Assembly (NCBI GenBank): GCA_963794185.1
Contig: CAWCDM010000053.1
Coordinates: forward strand, 68,929-132,928
Source: JAMXLO01 sp963794185
Lineage (GTDB): Bacteria; Pseudomonadota; Alphaproteobacteria; Acetobacterales; Acetobacteraceae
DNA length: 64,000 nucleotides
Direction of reading: 5' to 3'
Below are positions 45,706 to 54,831 of the stretch, piece by piece; positions within the stretch are counted from its first letter, which is position 1, and each line of letters starts with the position of its first letter. The notes beneath the pieces were generated by a model. It did no database searches and was not told the DNA's origin. It worked only from the letters and a program-made list of their open reading frames with translations. The position numbers and the translations under genes are program-made.

Positions 45706-47054
45706 ATGCTAATCTCTAGGCGAAGCCGACGCATCCAGCGCAAGGCCGATTGGTATAGCTCGAAGGTTCGAGTGCATTTCGATCGTGCGTTATCGCGGGA
45801 AGACGCCGAGAGGTTGGTCACTGACCGAGTGGCGGTGGCTCGGCACGCTTTTCTGCCCCTAATCACCTTCCCAAAAAAGGAGCGCCGCTACAGAAGACGC
45901 CAGGGTGACGCGAAGCCAGTAGTCAGCACGAAAATTCGCGAACTTGCATATCCCTCAAATCACGACGGCTATATCTTCGCATATTATGCCGAGCGCCTTG
46001 GTTTCCTCTATGAAGCCGAGCTCGCCGCACGCGGCCTCGATAAGATCGTGATCGGCTACCGGAAGGGATCTTCCAACATCAAACTCGCGCGCGACGCCTT
46101 TTCCGAAATCCAAATACGAGGAAACTGCGTCGCACTGGCTCTGGACATAAAAGGATTCTTCGACAACATCAGTCATAACGTTCTGAAGACCGCCTGGGCA
46201 TCACTACTAGGTGGCGGCCCCCTGCCTGAGGACCACTACAAAGTCTTCCGCGCACTTGCCGTCGCTGGGAAAGTAGATCGTGGCGAACTGCTCCAGCGAT
46301 TGGGTTTGCGCGTCAATGTTCGTGACCGCGATCTGCCACGCCCGCTTTGTTCTATCAGCCAGTTCCGTCAACTACGGTCGGGCAGTTGTGGCTCATCCAA
46401 ACTTGTGACTCGACATGCTGCTAAGAGGGGTATCCCGCAGGGGACGCCCCTATCGGCAATGGCCGCGAACATCTCGATGCTCGAGTTCGACACAGCGGTC
46501 CATGCGGCCGCAAGTGTGGCCGGTGGGAGTTACCGTCGTTACTCCGATGACATCCTGGTCCTCTGTCCGCCTGAGCATGTCTCCGATCTGGAAGCGGCCA
46601 TCGGGCAAGCCCTGATCATTCACACCAAAACGCTGTCACTCAATGGAGACAAGCGGGAGGAAGCGCGATTCGCATTTCCCGGCCGAAATCTCGTACCATG
46701 CCCGCCGACTACATGCGCAAAATCCCTGCAGTATTTAGAGGTTTACATTCGACGGTAACAGGGTCAGGGTACGAGGGTGGAACGCTCTCTCGATTTTACC
46801 GACGTATGGCAGCAAGCGTGCGAGCGGCAAAAGCCAGTGCTTGGTTGGCGAAGGCCGGGAAGTTGAACGGCCGTGACGTGGTCCACAAGCGCGAGGTGCT
46901 AGCCAGCCACTCCCATTTGGGCCCTCGCAGCTTTGTCAGCAGCTATGCGAAGATCTCCGCCGACACGATGGGGCCACTGGGGGCCAGTAGTATACGTCGC
47001 CAGTTGTCTAGGCACATGGATGTGCTGAAGCAGAAGCTAGACGGCAAGAGCTGA
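45706..47054 (+). pseudogene. Defence-type reverse transcriptase (UG/DRT class, DRT2-like), two indels near the 3' end
   Basis: About 449 residues when two one-base insertions (near 46736 and 46777) are corrected. RT motifs: AYPSNHDGYIFAYYAERL, RKGSSNIKLARDAFSEI, motif A CVALALDIKGFFDNISH, motif B KRGIPQGTPLSAMAANIS, catalytic YRRYSDDILVL, and motif D/E SLNGDKREEARF with YLGFTFDGN after correction. The C-terminal GGTLSRFYRRMAASVRAAKA and the helical tail follow. It is not a group II intron maturase or classical retron RT; the KGSSNIKLA-to-FFDNI layout fits stand-alone anti-phage RTs. ATG 45706 is a provisional start. GC is lower than in the surroundings. Confidence 0.75.
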
Positions 47055-47099
47055 TGCGTTCGCCTCGAGCTCGCCAGCAGTGTAGTCTTGCTGTCGTCA

Positions 47100-48512
47100 T
47101 CACCCCGCCCCCCTCCCCCGCTCCACCATCCGCAGAAAACTAACCACCGCCGCCCCTGCCGCCGCGCACGCCGCGACCACCAGCGCGATCGTGGGACTCT
47201 CCCGCGGCGCCAGCCCGAAGATCAGCGCGACCAATGCCGCCCCCATGCTCTGCCCCAACAGCCGCGACGTCGCCTGCATGCCGCTCGCCGCACCCGCCCG
47301 TGTCGGCGGCGCCGACGTTATGATCGCGCGATTGTTCGGCGTGTTGAAGAACCCGAACCCAATCCCGCAGATCAGCATCCGCCACACGATGTCGAACGAC
47401 CCCGGATGCACCGGCAGCAGGCTCAGCGAGGCAAGCCCCGCCGCCATCACCGCCAGCCCGCAGCCGCCCAGCACCCCCGCCGGGTAGCGGTCCGACAGCC
47501 GGCCGGTGAACGGCGCGATCACCGCCACCGCCAGCGGCCAGGGCGTCAGCAGCAGCCCCGTCTCCACCTGGCTGCGCCCGAGCGTGTTCTCGAACAGGAA
47601 CGGCAGCGCCACCAGCGCCATGCTCTGACCGACGAACGAGCAGATCGAGGTCGCCACCGACAGCGCGAACAGCGGGATCCGCAGCAGATCGACCGGCAGC
47701 ATCGGCGAGTTCTGCGACAACTGCCGCGTCACCAGCACGAAGCCGAACACCATCGCGAAGCACAACTCGGCGCCGGCGAAGCTGCCGCTCTCGCCATGGC
47801 CCCAGCTATCGATCGCCGTGATCAACAGCCCGAACGCGAGCGCGCTCCAGATCGCGCTCGGCGCATCGAAGCGTGCACCGGAGCTCGGGGTGTGCGGCAG
47901 CGCGCGCCAGGCGATCGCGATGGCCAGCGCGCCGATCGGCACGTTCACCGCGAACAGCCAGGGCCACGGGCCGATCGACAGGATCCCAGCCGCGACCGTC
48001 GGCCCCACGGCGGCGGAGATCGAGCCGATCGTCGCGTTCAGCCCCACCCCGCGGCCCAGCCAGCGCCGCGGATAGATGAAGCGGACCAGCGCGCCGTTGA
48101 CGCTCATGATGCCGGCCGCGCCGAAGCCCTGCACCACGCGGGCGATGGTCAGCGTGAACAGCGAGTCCGACAGCGCGCAGCCCAGCGAGGCCAGCGTGAA
48201 CACCATCAGCCCGTACTGGTAGACGCGGCGGTAGCCGTAGATGTCGCCCAGCGAAGCCAGCGGCAGCAGCGTTATCGTCACCGCAAGCTGGTAGGCGTTC
48301 ACCACCCAGATCGACGAGGCGGGGCTGGCGTCGAGTTCGCGCGCGATGGTCGGCAGCGCCACGTTGGCGATCGCGCCGTCCAGCACTGCAAGCGTCAGGC
48401 CGAGCGCGATCGCCAGGATCGCCCAGTAGCGCTGCGGCAGCGGAACGCCGTCCTGGAGGGCAAGGCGGATCGGTGCGGCGGTGCGGTCCGGCAGGGTCGG
48501 CTGATCCGCCAT
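47100..48512 (-). CDS. DHA2-type MFS transporter
   Basis: 470 residues from ATG 48512, which overlaps the upstream glycosyltransferase stop by one base. About 14 hydrophobic spans; motifs LGLTLAVLDGAIANVALPTI A, SIWVVNAYQLAVTITLLPLA, GDIYGYRRVYQYGL and RVVQGFGAAGIMSVNGALVR are DHA2 features. It forms an apparent operon with GT9 and the PuuE-like gene (order PuuE-GT9-MFS with 1-4 base overlaps). An exporter; substrate unknown. Confidence 0.9.
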   Translation of the reverse strand: MADQPTLPDRTAAPIRLALQDGVPLPQRYWAILAIALGLTLAVLDGAIANVALPTIARELDASPASSIWVVNAYQLAVTITLLPLASLGDIYGYRRVYQYGLMVFTLASLGCALSDSLFTLTIARVVQGFGAAGIMSVNGALVRFIYPRRWLGRGVGLNATIGSISAAVGPTVAAGILSIGPWPWLFAVNVPIGALAIAIAWRALPHTPSSGARFDAPSAIWSALAFGLLITAIDSWGHGESGSFAGAELCFAMVFGFVLVTRQLSQNSPMLPVDLLRIPLFALSVATSICSFVGQSMALVALPFLFENTLGRSQVETGLLLTPWPLAVAVIAPFTGRLSDRYPAGVLGGCGLAVMAAGLASLSLLPVHPGSFDIVWRMLICGIGFGFFNTPNNRAIITSAPPTRAGAASGMQATSRLLGQSMGAALVALIFGLAPRESPTIALVVAACAAAGAAVVSFLRMVERGRGAG

Positions 48513-49471
48513 CACCCGGCGACCGGGGCGGCATCGAGCACCGGCACCGCCTCGGCTGCCGCGCCCAGCACCGCTGCCACCTCCAGTGCGCCCAAATCCG
48601 GGCGGCGCAACACGCGCACGCAGTTCCCGCGCGGGGCGCACTGCGCTGGATCGGAATCCCGTGAGAACAACACGATGGACGGACAACCTGCGGCGGCAAT
48701 CAGATGCATCGGACCGGTGTCGTTGCCGACCGCGAGGCCCGCGGCGCGCGCCAGGCTGGTGAGGACGGAAAAATCGGTCCGCCCGGTCAGGTCGATCCCG
48801 CCGCTGACGCCCGCCAGCACCGCGGCAGCCAGCGCCTGCTCCGGCGCCGTGCCGATGATCACCGGCGCCACGCCGCGCGCCGCCAGCGCCGCCGCCAGCC
48901 CGCGATAGTGCTCCGCCGGCCAGCGCTTGAGCAGCCGGTGCGGCGAGCTGCCGGGCGCCAGCAGAGCGAACCGCCGGGGCAGCCCGAACGCCGCGATCTC
49001 GGCCCGGCTCCACGACAGGTCCGCGGGCGCGCGCAGATCGATGCCCGCCTGGCGAAGCTGGCCGAACTGCCGGTCGATGTCGTGCAGGCGGTTGCGGTTC
49101 GGCTCGCGGTCCGGCAGGGCGCAGCCATGCGCGATGCCCGACCACTCCGGGCGGCGACCCGACGGCAGCATCTGGAAGTAGCGGCTGGACCGCCCCGAGG
49201 TCTGCAAGTCGTAGGCCCGGTCGAATTCCCCCGCGATCAGTCGCCGCCGCAGCCGAAGCCAGCCGGGAAAATCCCACCAGTCGGGCCGCTCATCGATCCA
49301 GACCGCGTCGAACCAGGGCGACCCGGTCAGCCAGCCAGCGTAGGGCCCCGTGGTCAGGAGGGTTATCTCCGCGCCGGCATGGTGGCGCCGGATCGCCGCG
49401 AACGGCCCGAACGACTGCACGACATTGCCCAGCGCGCCCAGCTTGACCACCAGGATCCGCCCAGGCGTCAT
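48512..49471 (-). CDS. Glycosyltransferase family 9 (heptosyltransferase-like)
   Basis: 319 residues from ATG 49471. GT9 features: RILVVKLGALGNVVQSFGPF AAIRRHHAGAEITLLT at the N-terminus, a central linker, then FALLAPGSSPHRLLKRWPAE HYRGLAAAL and GLAVGNDTGPMHLIAAAGCP SIVLFS, the nucleotide-sugar binding part with the conserved NDTGPMHLAA motif. Such enzymes add heptose or related sugars to LPS core at the inner membrane. It overlaps the PuuE-like gene upstream and the MFS gene downstream, so all three are translationally coupled. Confidence 0.9.
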   Translation of the reverse strand: MTPGRILVVKLGALGNVVQSFGPFAAIRRHHAGAEITLLTTGPYAGWLTGSPWFDAVWIDERPDWWDFPGWLRLRRRLIAGEFDRAYDLQTSGRSSRYFQMLPSGRRPEWSGIAHGCALPDREPNRNRLHDIDRQFGQLRQAGIDLRAPADLSWSRAEIAAFGLPRRFALLAPGSSPHRLLKRWPAEHYRGLAAALAARGVAPVIIGTAPEQALAAAVLAGVSGGIDLTGRTDFSVLTSLARAAGLAVGNDTGPMHLIAAAGCPSIVLFSRDSDPAQCAPRGNCVRVLRRPDLGALEVAAVLGAAAEAVPVLDAAPVAG

Positions 49472-50364
49472 GCCGGAGGATGCGTAGCCGCCCAGTGGCG
49501 CGCGATGTCGATGCGGCGGGTGACCCAGACGCCGGCGAAGCGGCCGACATGGTCGAGCAGCCGCTCCAGCCCCGCAGCGCGCGCGGGGTGGCCGATGATG
49601 CGCATATGCAGCCCGATGGACAGCATCTTCGGCTGCGCGGCGCCCTCCCGGTAGAGGAAGTCGAATGCATCCCGGCAATAGGCGTAGAAGTCGTCGCCGG
49701 TCGCGAACGTGCCGCGGCCGAACTTCGAATCGTTGGTCGACAGGCTGTAGGGCACGACCAGATGCGGCTTGTCCTGCACGCGCGTCCAGTATGGCAACTC
49801 ATCATCGTAGGCATCTGAGTCGTAAAGAAATCCACCCTCCTCGACCAACAGATTCCGGGTGTTCAGGCTCGGCCCGTAGCGGCAGTACCAGCCGAGCGGC
49901 CGCTCGCCCATCGTCTGCCGCAGGGACGCGACCGCGCGGCTGATGCGCTCGCGTTCCTCGGCCTCGGACAACTCCCAGTGCTTCTCCCAGCGCCAGCCGT
50001 GGCAGCAGACGTCGTGGCCGGCCGCGCGGATGGCGGCAGTGGCCGGCGGGTGACGCTCCAGCGCCAGCGCGCAGCCGAACACGGTGAGCGGCAGGCCGCG
50101 CTCGGCGAACAGCCGCATCACCCGCCAGAACCCGACGCGGCTGCCATAGGCGAACATGCCCTCGGCGGCGAGGTCGCGCCCCGTCACGCCCGGGTTCAGC
50201 ATGCCGTTCTCGGTCAAGCCCCATTCCGAGGCGGGGTCGCCGTCGGGCACCGAGGGTTCCGAACCCTCCTCGTAGTTCAGCACGAAGTTGAGCGCGAGCC
50301 GCGCCCCGCCCGGCCATTTCGGGTCGGGCGGATTGGCGCCATAGCCGATCAGGTCTCTGTCCAT
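49468..50364 (-). CDS. Polysaccharide deacetylase-fold hydrolase, PuuE (allantoinase)-like
   Basis: 298 residues from ATG 50364. MDRDLIGYGANPPDPKWPGG ARLALNFVLNYEEGSE is the characteristic N-terminus of PuuE-type cofactor-independent allantoinases. NodB-fold motifs follow: GSRVGFWRVMRLFAERGLPL TVFGCALAL, AGHDVCCHGWRWEKH, LGWYCRYGPSLNTRNLLVEE GGFLYDSDAYDDELPYW, then MLSIGLHMRIIGHPAR. Purine catabolism is the family role, but no other purine genes are nearby and the overlap with a glycosyltransferase suggests carbohydrate chemistry is possible. Confidence 0.82.
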   Translation of the reverse strand: MDRDLIGYGANPPDPKWPGGARLALNFVLNYEEGSEPSVPDGDPASEWGLTENGMLNPGVTGRDLAAEGMFAYGSRVGFWRVMRLFAERGLPLTVFGCALALERHPPATAAIRAAGHDVCCHGWRWEKHWELSEAEERERISRAVASLRQTMGERPLGWYCRYGPSLNTRNLLVEEGGFLYDSDAYDDELPYWTRVQDKPHLVVPYSLSTNDSKFGRGTFATGDDFYAYCRDAFDFLYREGAAQPKMLSIGLHMRIIGHPARAAGLERLLDHVGRFAGVWVTRRIDIARHWAATHPPA

Positions 50365-50420
50365 GCCCGCCAGATTGCCACCGATCGCCGCATGGTGGCC
50401 ACTAGTGCGGATGGAAGGAA

Positions 50421-50579
50421 GTTTCCACGCGGAGGTCACCGAGCCAGGAAGTCTGAGGGCCACTGAGAGCGCGAATGGACATACGACGCGCGTAGCGCCG
50501 TTCTGCCCTTCTCGGTGACCCTCGGCCGAACTCTTTGTTCCAGCCGGAGGGGAGGCCTCGGTGACCTCCGTGTGGAAAT
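50421..50579. repeat. Inverted-repeat intergenic element
   Basis: GTTTCCACGCGGAGGTCACC(GAG) at 50421-50443 and its inverted copy at 50557-50579 match at about 21 of 23 positions. The interior contains more partial copies of TCGGTGACC. It occupies most of the 279-bp divergent gap between the PuuE-like and ELM1-like genes. Related in style (CCACxGAGGxxxxxGAG) to the repeat at 57612-57693. Confidence 0.8.
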
Positions 50580-50643
50580 TGGCCTTCTTCCTCTGCTGGG
50601 CCGCCGGTTGACTGGCCCAAGATACCCGTCGAAAAGCCGCGCC

Positions 50644-51582
50644 ATGTCGGCTGCCGCAACATCGTGGATTCTCACCGAGGACTATGCCGGGCTGCAGGCC
50701 CAGGCGCTGGGCTTGGCCGAGGCGGCCGGATTGCGGCCCGAACTGCGCGTGCTGGCCCCGCGCGCGCCGTGGAAGTGGCTGGCAGCCTCGCTCTGGCCGT
50801 CGCCGCTGGCGGCGGTGCCCGACGCGGTGCGGGCGCCGCTGCCCCCGCTGGTGATCGGCTGCGGCGGCGTGGCCGCCGCGGTCGGCGCCGCACTGCGCCG
50901 GGGGGGCCGCCAGATCGTCCAGGTGCAGCACCCGCGCATGGACCCGCGCCGCTTCGACCTGGTCGTGGTGAACCGTCACGATGAGCTGAGCGGGCCGAAC
51001 GTGGTGGTGACCCGCACCGCCCTGCACCGCGCCACGCCGGCGCGGCTGGCCGAGGCGGCGACGCACTGGCGCCTGCACTTCGAGCACTTGCCGCGGCCGC
51101 TGGTCGCGGTGCTGATCGGCGGCAGCAACGGGCGGTTCCGCCTGAACACTGCGGTCGGCGGCGAACTCGCCGGCCAGCTAGCCGCGATGATGCGCCGCGA
51201 CGGCGTCGGCGTTGCGGTCACACCGTCGCGACGCACCGATCCGGCGGTGACGCGCGTGCTGTCGGAGGCGCTGGCACCGCTCGGCGGCACCGTTTGGGAC
51301 GGCAGCGGCGACAATCCGTATTTCGGCATGCTCGCCCTGGCGGATGCGATCGTGGTCACGGTGGACAGCGTGTCGATGGTCTCCGAGGCGGTGGCGACCG
51401 AGGCTCCGGTCCTGCTGGCCGCACTGCCAGGCCGGTCGCGGCGCAACCGCCTGTTCACCGACGCGCTGCTCACCGAAGGCCGGGTGCGGGAGTTTGCCGG
51501 GCGCTACGAGACCTGGCCGGTGGTGCCGCTTGACGATACGCCGGCGGCGGCGGCGGAGATGTGCCGGCGGCTCGGCATCTAG
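50644..51582 (+). CDS. ELM1/GtrOC1-family protein (mitochondrial fission ELM1-like)
   Basis: 312 residues from ATG 50644. ELM1 family pattern: SWILTEDYAGLQAQALGLAE AAG, LVIGCGGVAAAVGAALRRGG RQIVQVQHPRMDPRRFDLVV, then LVAVLIGGSNGRFRLN and the C-terminal ADAIVVTVDSVSMVSEAVAT EAPVLL. The fold is GT-B-like and in bacteria is often near LPS genes, in keeping with the GT9 gene opposite. Enzymatic activity not established. Coupled closely to the next gene (10-bp gap). Confidence 0.85.
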   Translation: MSAAATSWILTEDYAGLQAQALGLAEAAGLRPELRVLAPRAPWKWLAASLWPSPLAAVPDAVRAPLPPLVIGCGGVAAAVGAALRRGGRQIVQVQHPRMDPRRFDLVVVNRHDELSGPNVVVTRTALHRATPARLAEAATHWRLHFEHLPRPLVAVLIGGSNGRFRLNTAVGGELAGQLAAMMRRDGVGVAVTPSRRTDPAVTRVLSEALAPLGGTVWDGSGDNPYFGMLALADAIVVTVDSVSMVSEAVATEAPVLLAALPGRSRRNRLFTDALLTEGRVREFAGRYETWPVVPLDDTPAAAAEMCRRLGI

Positions 51583-51592
51583 GACAGAACCA

Positions 51593-53488
51593 TTGTTGCA
51601 CATTCAGACCTTCGACAGCCGCGCCGGCGGCAATGTGCTCTACAAGGCGCTGGCGCATCCGCTGGCAGCCGAGGCGATTTCCCGCCTCTATGCACGGCTG
51701 GCACGGACCGGCCCGGTCGCGCTGTACGATCCCGACGGCATCGCCGAGGCGCTGTTCGCGCTCTATCCGGACGCGCCGGCTCTGGCCGGGATCTTCGTGC
51801 ACGACGTGACGGCCGTGGGCACGGAGCGCGCCGGCCTGGTCGCGCGCCCGCTGACCGAGATGCCGGCGAGCGAGGCGCGCACCGTGCTGATCGCGGCGTT
51901 CGATGCCGCCCGCATCGCGGCCCGCATTGCCGACCTCGTGCCGCCTGGCGCCGATGTCGTGACACTGGATGAGGCGAAGCTGCCGGACGCCCTGCTGACC
52001 AACCGCGCGCGCTACCTCGACCGGCTGAACTTCGCCACCAACTTCGTCTACTTCCGCGACACCGATGGGCTGTCCACGCGCCTGGTGTCGGCGAACTACT
52101 GGGCGGGCTATGGCGCCGGCGCGATCCTGCTGTGGCTGCGGCTGTTCGACGCGGCGGGCGACGTTCTGGCGACATGGCAGCAGGAAATTCCGGCGGGGCC
52201 GTGCGGCTTCTCCATCGACAGCCGCACAGTGCGCGAGCGCTTCGGCCTGCCGGAATTCACCGGCCAGCTCTTCGTGCACGCGATCGGCGTGGCCGGTCAT
52301 GACGTGGTGAAATACGCGCTCGACACGTTTGCCTCCGACGGCGCCTCCGACAACGGCAGCAGCCTGTCCTGCACGCATGACGCGAACGCCTGGCCGTCCG
52401 ATCGCTACGCCGGATTGCCCGCACCGCGCGAGGATGAGCGGGTGGTCCTGTGGCTGCAGAACAGCCACGCCGCTCCCATCCCTGCCGGCGCGATCGCGCT
52501 CGACCGCATGGGCGCGGAGCGGCCGGTGGCGTTGGCGCAGGAAGTCGGGCCATTCGCCACGGTCGCGCTCGATGTGGCGCGGCTGCTGCCGGATCTGCGC
52601 TGGCCGGCGCAGATCGAGTTGCGCGCGGGACGGCATGTCGTGCGTCCTCGTTACGAGGTAACGCGCGACGAGCGCGTGCGCATCGCCCATGTCAACGTCG
52701 AGCGCGGCGATCTGCAGCCGGACCCCGCGATCCCGGGTCTGCGGGGAGAACTCGGCCGAGGCTATCTGCTGCCGTTCCCCGTGCTGCCGCGCGAGCGGTT
52801 TCGCAGCATCGTGCAGCCCACGCCGATGGCGGTGTCGCAGGCCACGCTGCCGATCCGGCTCGATGTGTTCGACGAGGCGGGGCGCAAGGTGGCGGAGCGG
52901 TTCCTGGGTTGTCTGCCGCGCGATCACGACGTGGCGCTGGATTTCGACGATTTTGCCCTTGATGCGGGACATGCAGAGCTGGTCTACGACTTCCGCGAGG
53001 GCGGCGAAGCGGACGGCTGGCTGCACGCGCTGTTCCGCTACGAGGATCGGCGCTCCCGCCACGTGGCGGAATCCAGCTTCGGCGCGCACATCTTCAACAC
53101 GGCGATGACCTACAAGGACGAGCCGCAATCCTATTCCGGCCCGCCGCCGGGGCTGACGACGCGACTGTTCCTCAAGCTCGGCGACACGCGGCGGCGCAGC
53201 TTTGCGGTGCTGATCTATCCGGCCTCGGCGCCATGGCGCGCGCGCTCCGCGACCGCGCTGCTGCTGCACGACGGCGCCGGCACGGTGATCGCCGAGCATC
53301 GCGTGGCGATCGCCTGTTCGGGTTCGATGATGGTGTGGCCACATAAGGTGTTTGGCGATGCCGCGATGCGGCAGGCGGGACCGGATGGCTACGTGTTGGT
53401 GCGTGACACCAGCTGCCGACTGTTCGGCTATCACGGTTTAGTGGACGACGCCGGCGGGTTTTCGTTTGACCATATGTTCGGGTTCTGA
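51593..53488 (+). CDS. Large hypothetical protein (631 residues)
   Basis: Starts at TTG 51593 or 51596 (LLHIQTFDSRAGGNVLYKAL), 10 bp after the ELM1-like gene. N-terminal ~150 residues are alpha/beta (LYARLARTGPVALYDPDGIA, VHDVTAVGTERAGL). Beyond, mostly beta structure with Trp/Tyr/Phe-rich strands (NFATNFVYFRDTDGLSTRLV, GAILLWLRLFDAAGDVLATW, FGAHIFNTAMTYKDEPQSYS). No signal peptide, transmembrane segment or known domain. Gene order suggests surface-glycan or envelope biology, but that is inference only. Confidence 0.6.
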   Translation: MLHIQTFDSRAGGNVLYKALAHPLAAEAISRLYARLARTGPVALYDPDGIAEALFALYPDAPALAGIFVHDVTAVGTERAGLVARPLTEMPASEARTVLIAAFDAARIAARIADLVPPGADVVTLDEAKLPDALLTNRARYLDRLNFATNFVYFRDTDGLSTRLVSANYWAGYGAGAILLWLRLFDAAGDVLATWQQEIPAGPCGFSIDSRTVRERFGLPEFTGQLFVHAIGVAGHDVVKYALDTFASDGASDNGSSLSCTHDANAWPSDRYAGLPAPREDERVVLWLQNSHAAPIPAGAIALDRMGAERPVALAQEVGPFATVALDVARLLPDLRWPAQIELRAGRHVVRPRYEVTRDERVRIAHVNVERGDLQPDPAIPGLRGELGRGYLLPFPVLPRERFRSIVQPTPMAVSQATLPIRLDVFDEAGRKVAERFLGCLPRDHDVALDFDDFALDAGHAELVYDFREGGEADGWLHALFRYEDRRSRHVAESSFGAHIFNTAMTYKDEPQSYSGPPPGLTTRLFLKLGDTRRRSFAVLIYPASAPWRARSATALLLHDGAGTVIAEHRVAIACSGSMMVWPHKVFGDAAMRQAGPDGYVLVRDTSCRLFGYHGLVDDAGGFSFDHMFGF

Positions 53489-53509
53489 GCGCCGCCGATG
53501 GTGATGGGG

Positions 53510-53568
53510 ATCGCTGCGCACCACCCATCCTACCAGGACTTGGCGTAGGATGGGTGGAGCGCAGCGAT
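53510..53568. repeat. 24-bp inverted repeat with 11-base loop
   Basis: ATCGCTGCGCACCACCCATC(CTAC) at 53510-53533 and its inverted copy at 53545-53568 differ at one position. It lies 22 bp after the stop of the 631-residue gene. A stable hairpin without a T-run; it resembles the GTAGGxTGGG...GCGCAGCG repeats known from alphaproteobacteria and may also act as a terminator. Confidence 0.85.
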
Positions 53569-53612
53569 ATTCATCACGAACGACTTATGGCGTGGAATGC
53601 GGGAAACGGACA

Positions 53613-53732
53613 ATGTCGAACCACAGCACCGACCCGCGCGCCAGTCTGCTTGACGTTCCCAAAGGTGCCGCCGACGCACTGACGCCGATCTGGTTGGCGG
53701 CGTTCGATCGGTTGTTGGGCCGGCAAGGCTGA
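53613..53732 (+). pseudogene. Decayed leader of a family-5 binding protein gene
   Basis: A 39-codon frame MSNHSTDPRASLLDVPKGAA DALTPIWLAA closely parallels the leader MSDHSTHARPGRRDVLKGAA AATAAALTPIGLA of the binding-protein gene at 54832. The twin Arg is lost. The DNA upstream of both is also similar (GGAxACxCGCAATGTC). It looks like the 5' end of a duplicated binding-protein gene whose body was replaced; its TGA overlaps the ATG of the methyltransferase gene. Confidence 0.6.
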
Positions 53733-54696
53733 TGCACTGTGCGGTGTGCGAGGCGGACGCCGCCGTTCCCTACCGCGACGTGGACGGCGTGGCGTATTTC
53801 CGCTGCGAGGCGTGCGGCTCGCTGTTCGCGGAGCCCGCCTTCCTGGCGCAGGTTGAGGCGGGTGCCGCCGCCACATACGCGGAGGACTATTGGCGAAGCG
53901 AACTGAGCGCGGCGCGCGAGCGCTGCTTCGGCCCTGCGGTGCTGCGGGTGGCGGAGACCATCGCGTATTGCCGGATTCCGATCCGCGGGTTCGTCGATAT
54001 TGGCGCCGGCACCGGCTGGCTGCTCGACGCGCTGGAGACGCTGCTGCCCGAGGTGATCGACCGGTTCCATGCCGTCGAGCTCTACCCGCCCCCGGAGTTG
54101 CACCGAACCGCAAATCCCAACTACGTCGTGGGCGCGCTGGGCGATGTGCGGCGGGTCTTCGACGCCGGGGTCTGCATCGAGGTGATCGAGCATCTTACAC
54201 CCACGACGCTGCGCGCCCTGGTGGCTCAGCTCGCCGCGGTGTCGCGTCCCGGTTCGCTCTATCTGTTCAACTCGGGACAGCCGGATTTCGTGGAGCACGA
54301 GGATTCTGGCTACCTCGATCCGCATGGGCGCGGACACGTCGTGTCGTACTCGCTGGCGGGGGCGGCGAACATCTTGGGCCGGCGGGATTCAATGTGATCG
54401 CGCTGCCTGGCCGCGCCTGGGCGTTCCTGGCCGAATTCGGCACGCAGCTTCCGGTGGATGCCGAGGCGCTGATCACCCGGCTTTGGCATCCCGTGGCGGA
54501 GAATGTCGCCATGCTGCGCTCGGCGCGGTTCGGCGAGCTGATCCGCGCCGCCGCCCTTGACACGGCGCGCGCCTACCTGCCTGCCCAGGCGCCGACGTCA
54601 ACCCCCACGGCGACGGCGACGGAGAGGTACTATCGCGGCGCGGGGTGGGTGCCGCCATGGATTGGTTTCGTTGGAAACGATGAGGGTGGGCGATAA
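53732..54696 (+). pseudogene. Class I SAM-dependent methyltransferase with N-terminal zinc ribbon, one frameshift
   Basis: About 320 residues. Zinc ribbon CAVCEAD...FRCEACGSLF at residues 3-35, then the SAM-binding FVDIGAGTGWLLDALETLLP, acidic VEL strand, and CIEVIEHLTPTTLRALVAQL AAVSRPGSLYLF. Near 54375 the frame shifts: ANIL joins GPAGFNVIALPGRAWAFLAE in another frame, ending WIGFVGNDEGGR at 54696. This is the Methyltransf_23-like class often found with sugar or surface-glycan modification genes. Substrate unknown. Confidence 0.8.
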
Positions 54697-54831
54697 TTCG
54701 CGTTTGGACCGGTGATGGACTCAAACGACAGAAGGAGCCAGCCTGCATCGTTATCGGCCCTGGTAATTGCGCCCGTTCGCCGGCATAGTGGCTGCATAAC
54801 GCGATAGGCTTCGAGACGGAGGAAACACGCA

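Noticed and set aside
45706..47054. Group II intron-encoded protein or retron RT
   Set aside because: No maturase X domain or HNH domain, no intron domain V-like end noticed downstream, and no msr/msd inverted repeats adjacent; the motif layout fits stand-alone defence RTs better.
47088..48908. 606-codon plus-strand frame opposite the MFS gene
   Set aside because: Composition is dominated by Arg, His, Gln and Pro, typical of antisense of high-GC membrane protein genes; the minus strand encodes a canonical MFS transporter.
51470..53434. 654-codon minus-strand frame opposite the 631-residue hypothetical gene
   Set aside because: Considered because the plus-strand product is also unknown; rejected because the plus frame has protein-like hydrophobic strand patterns and couples to the ELM1-like gene, while the minus product is Arg/Gln/His-rich.
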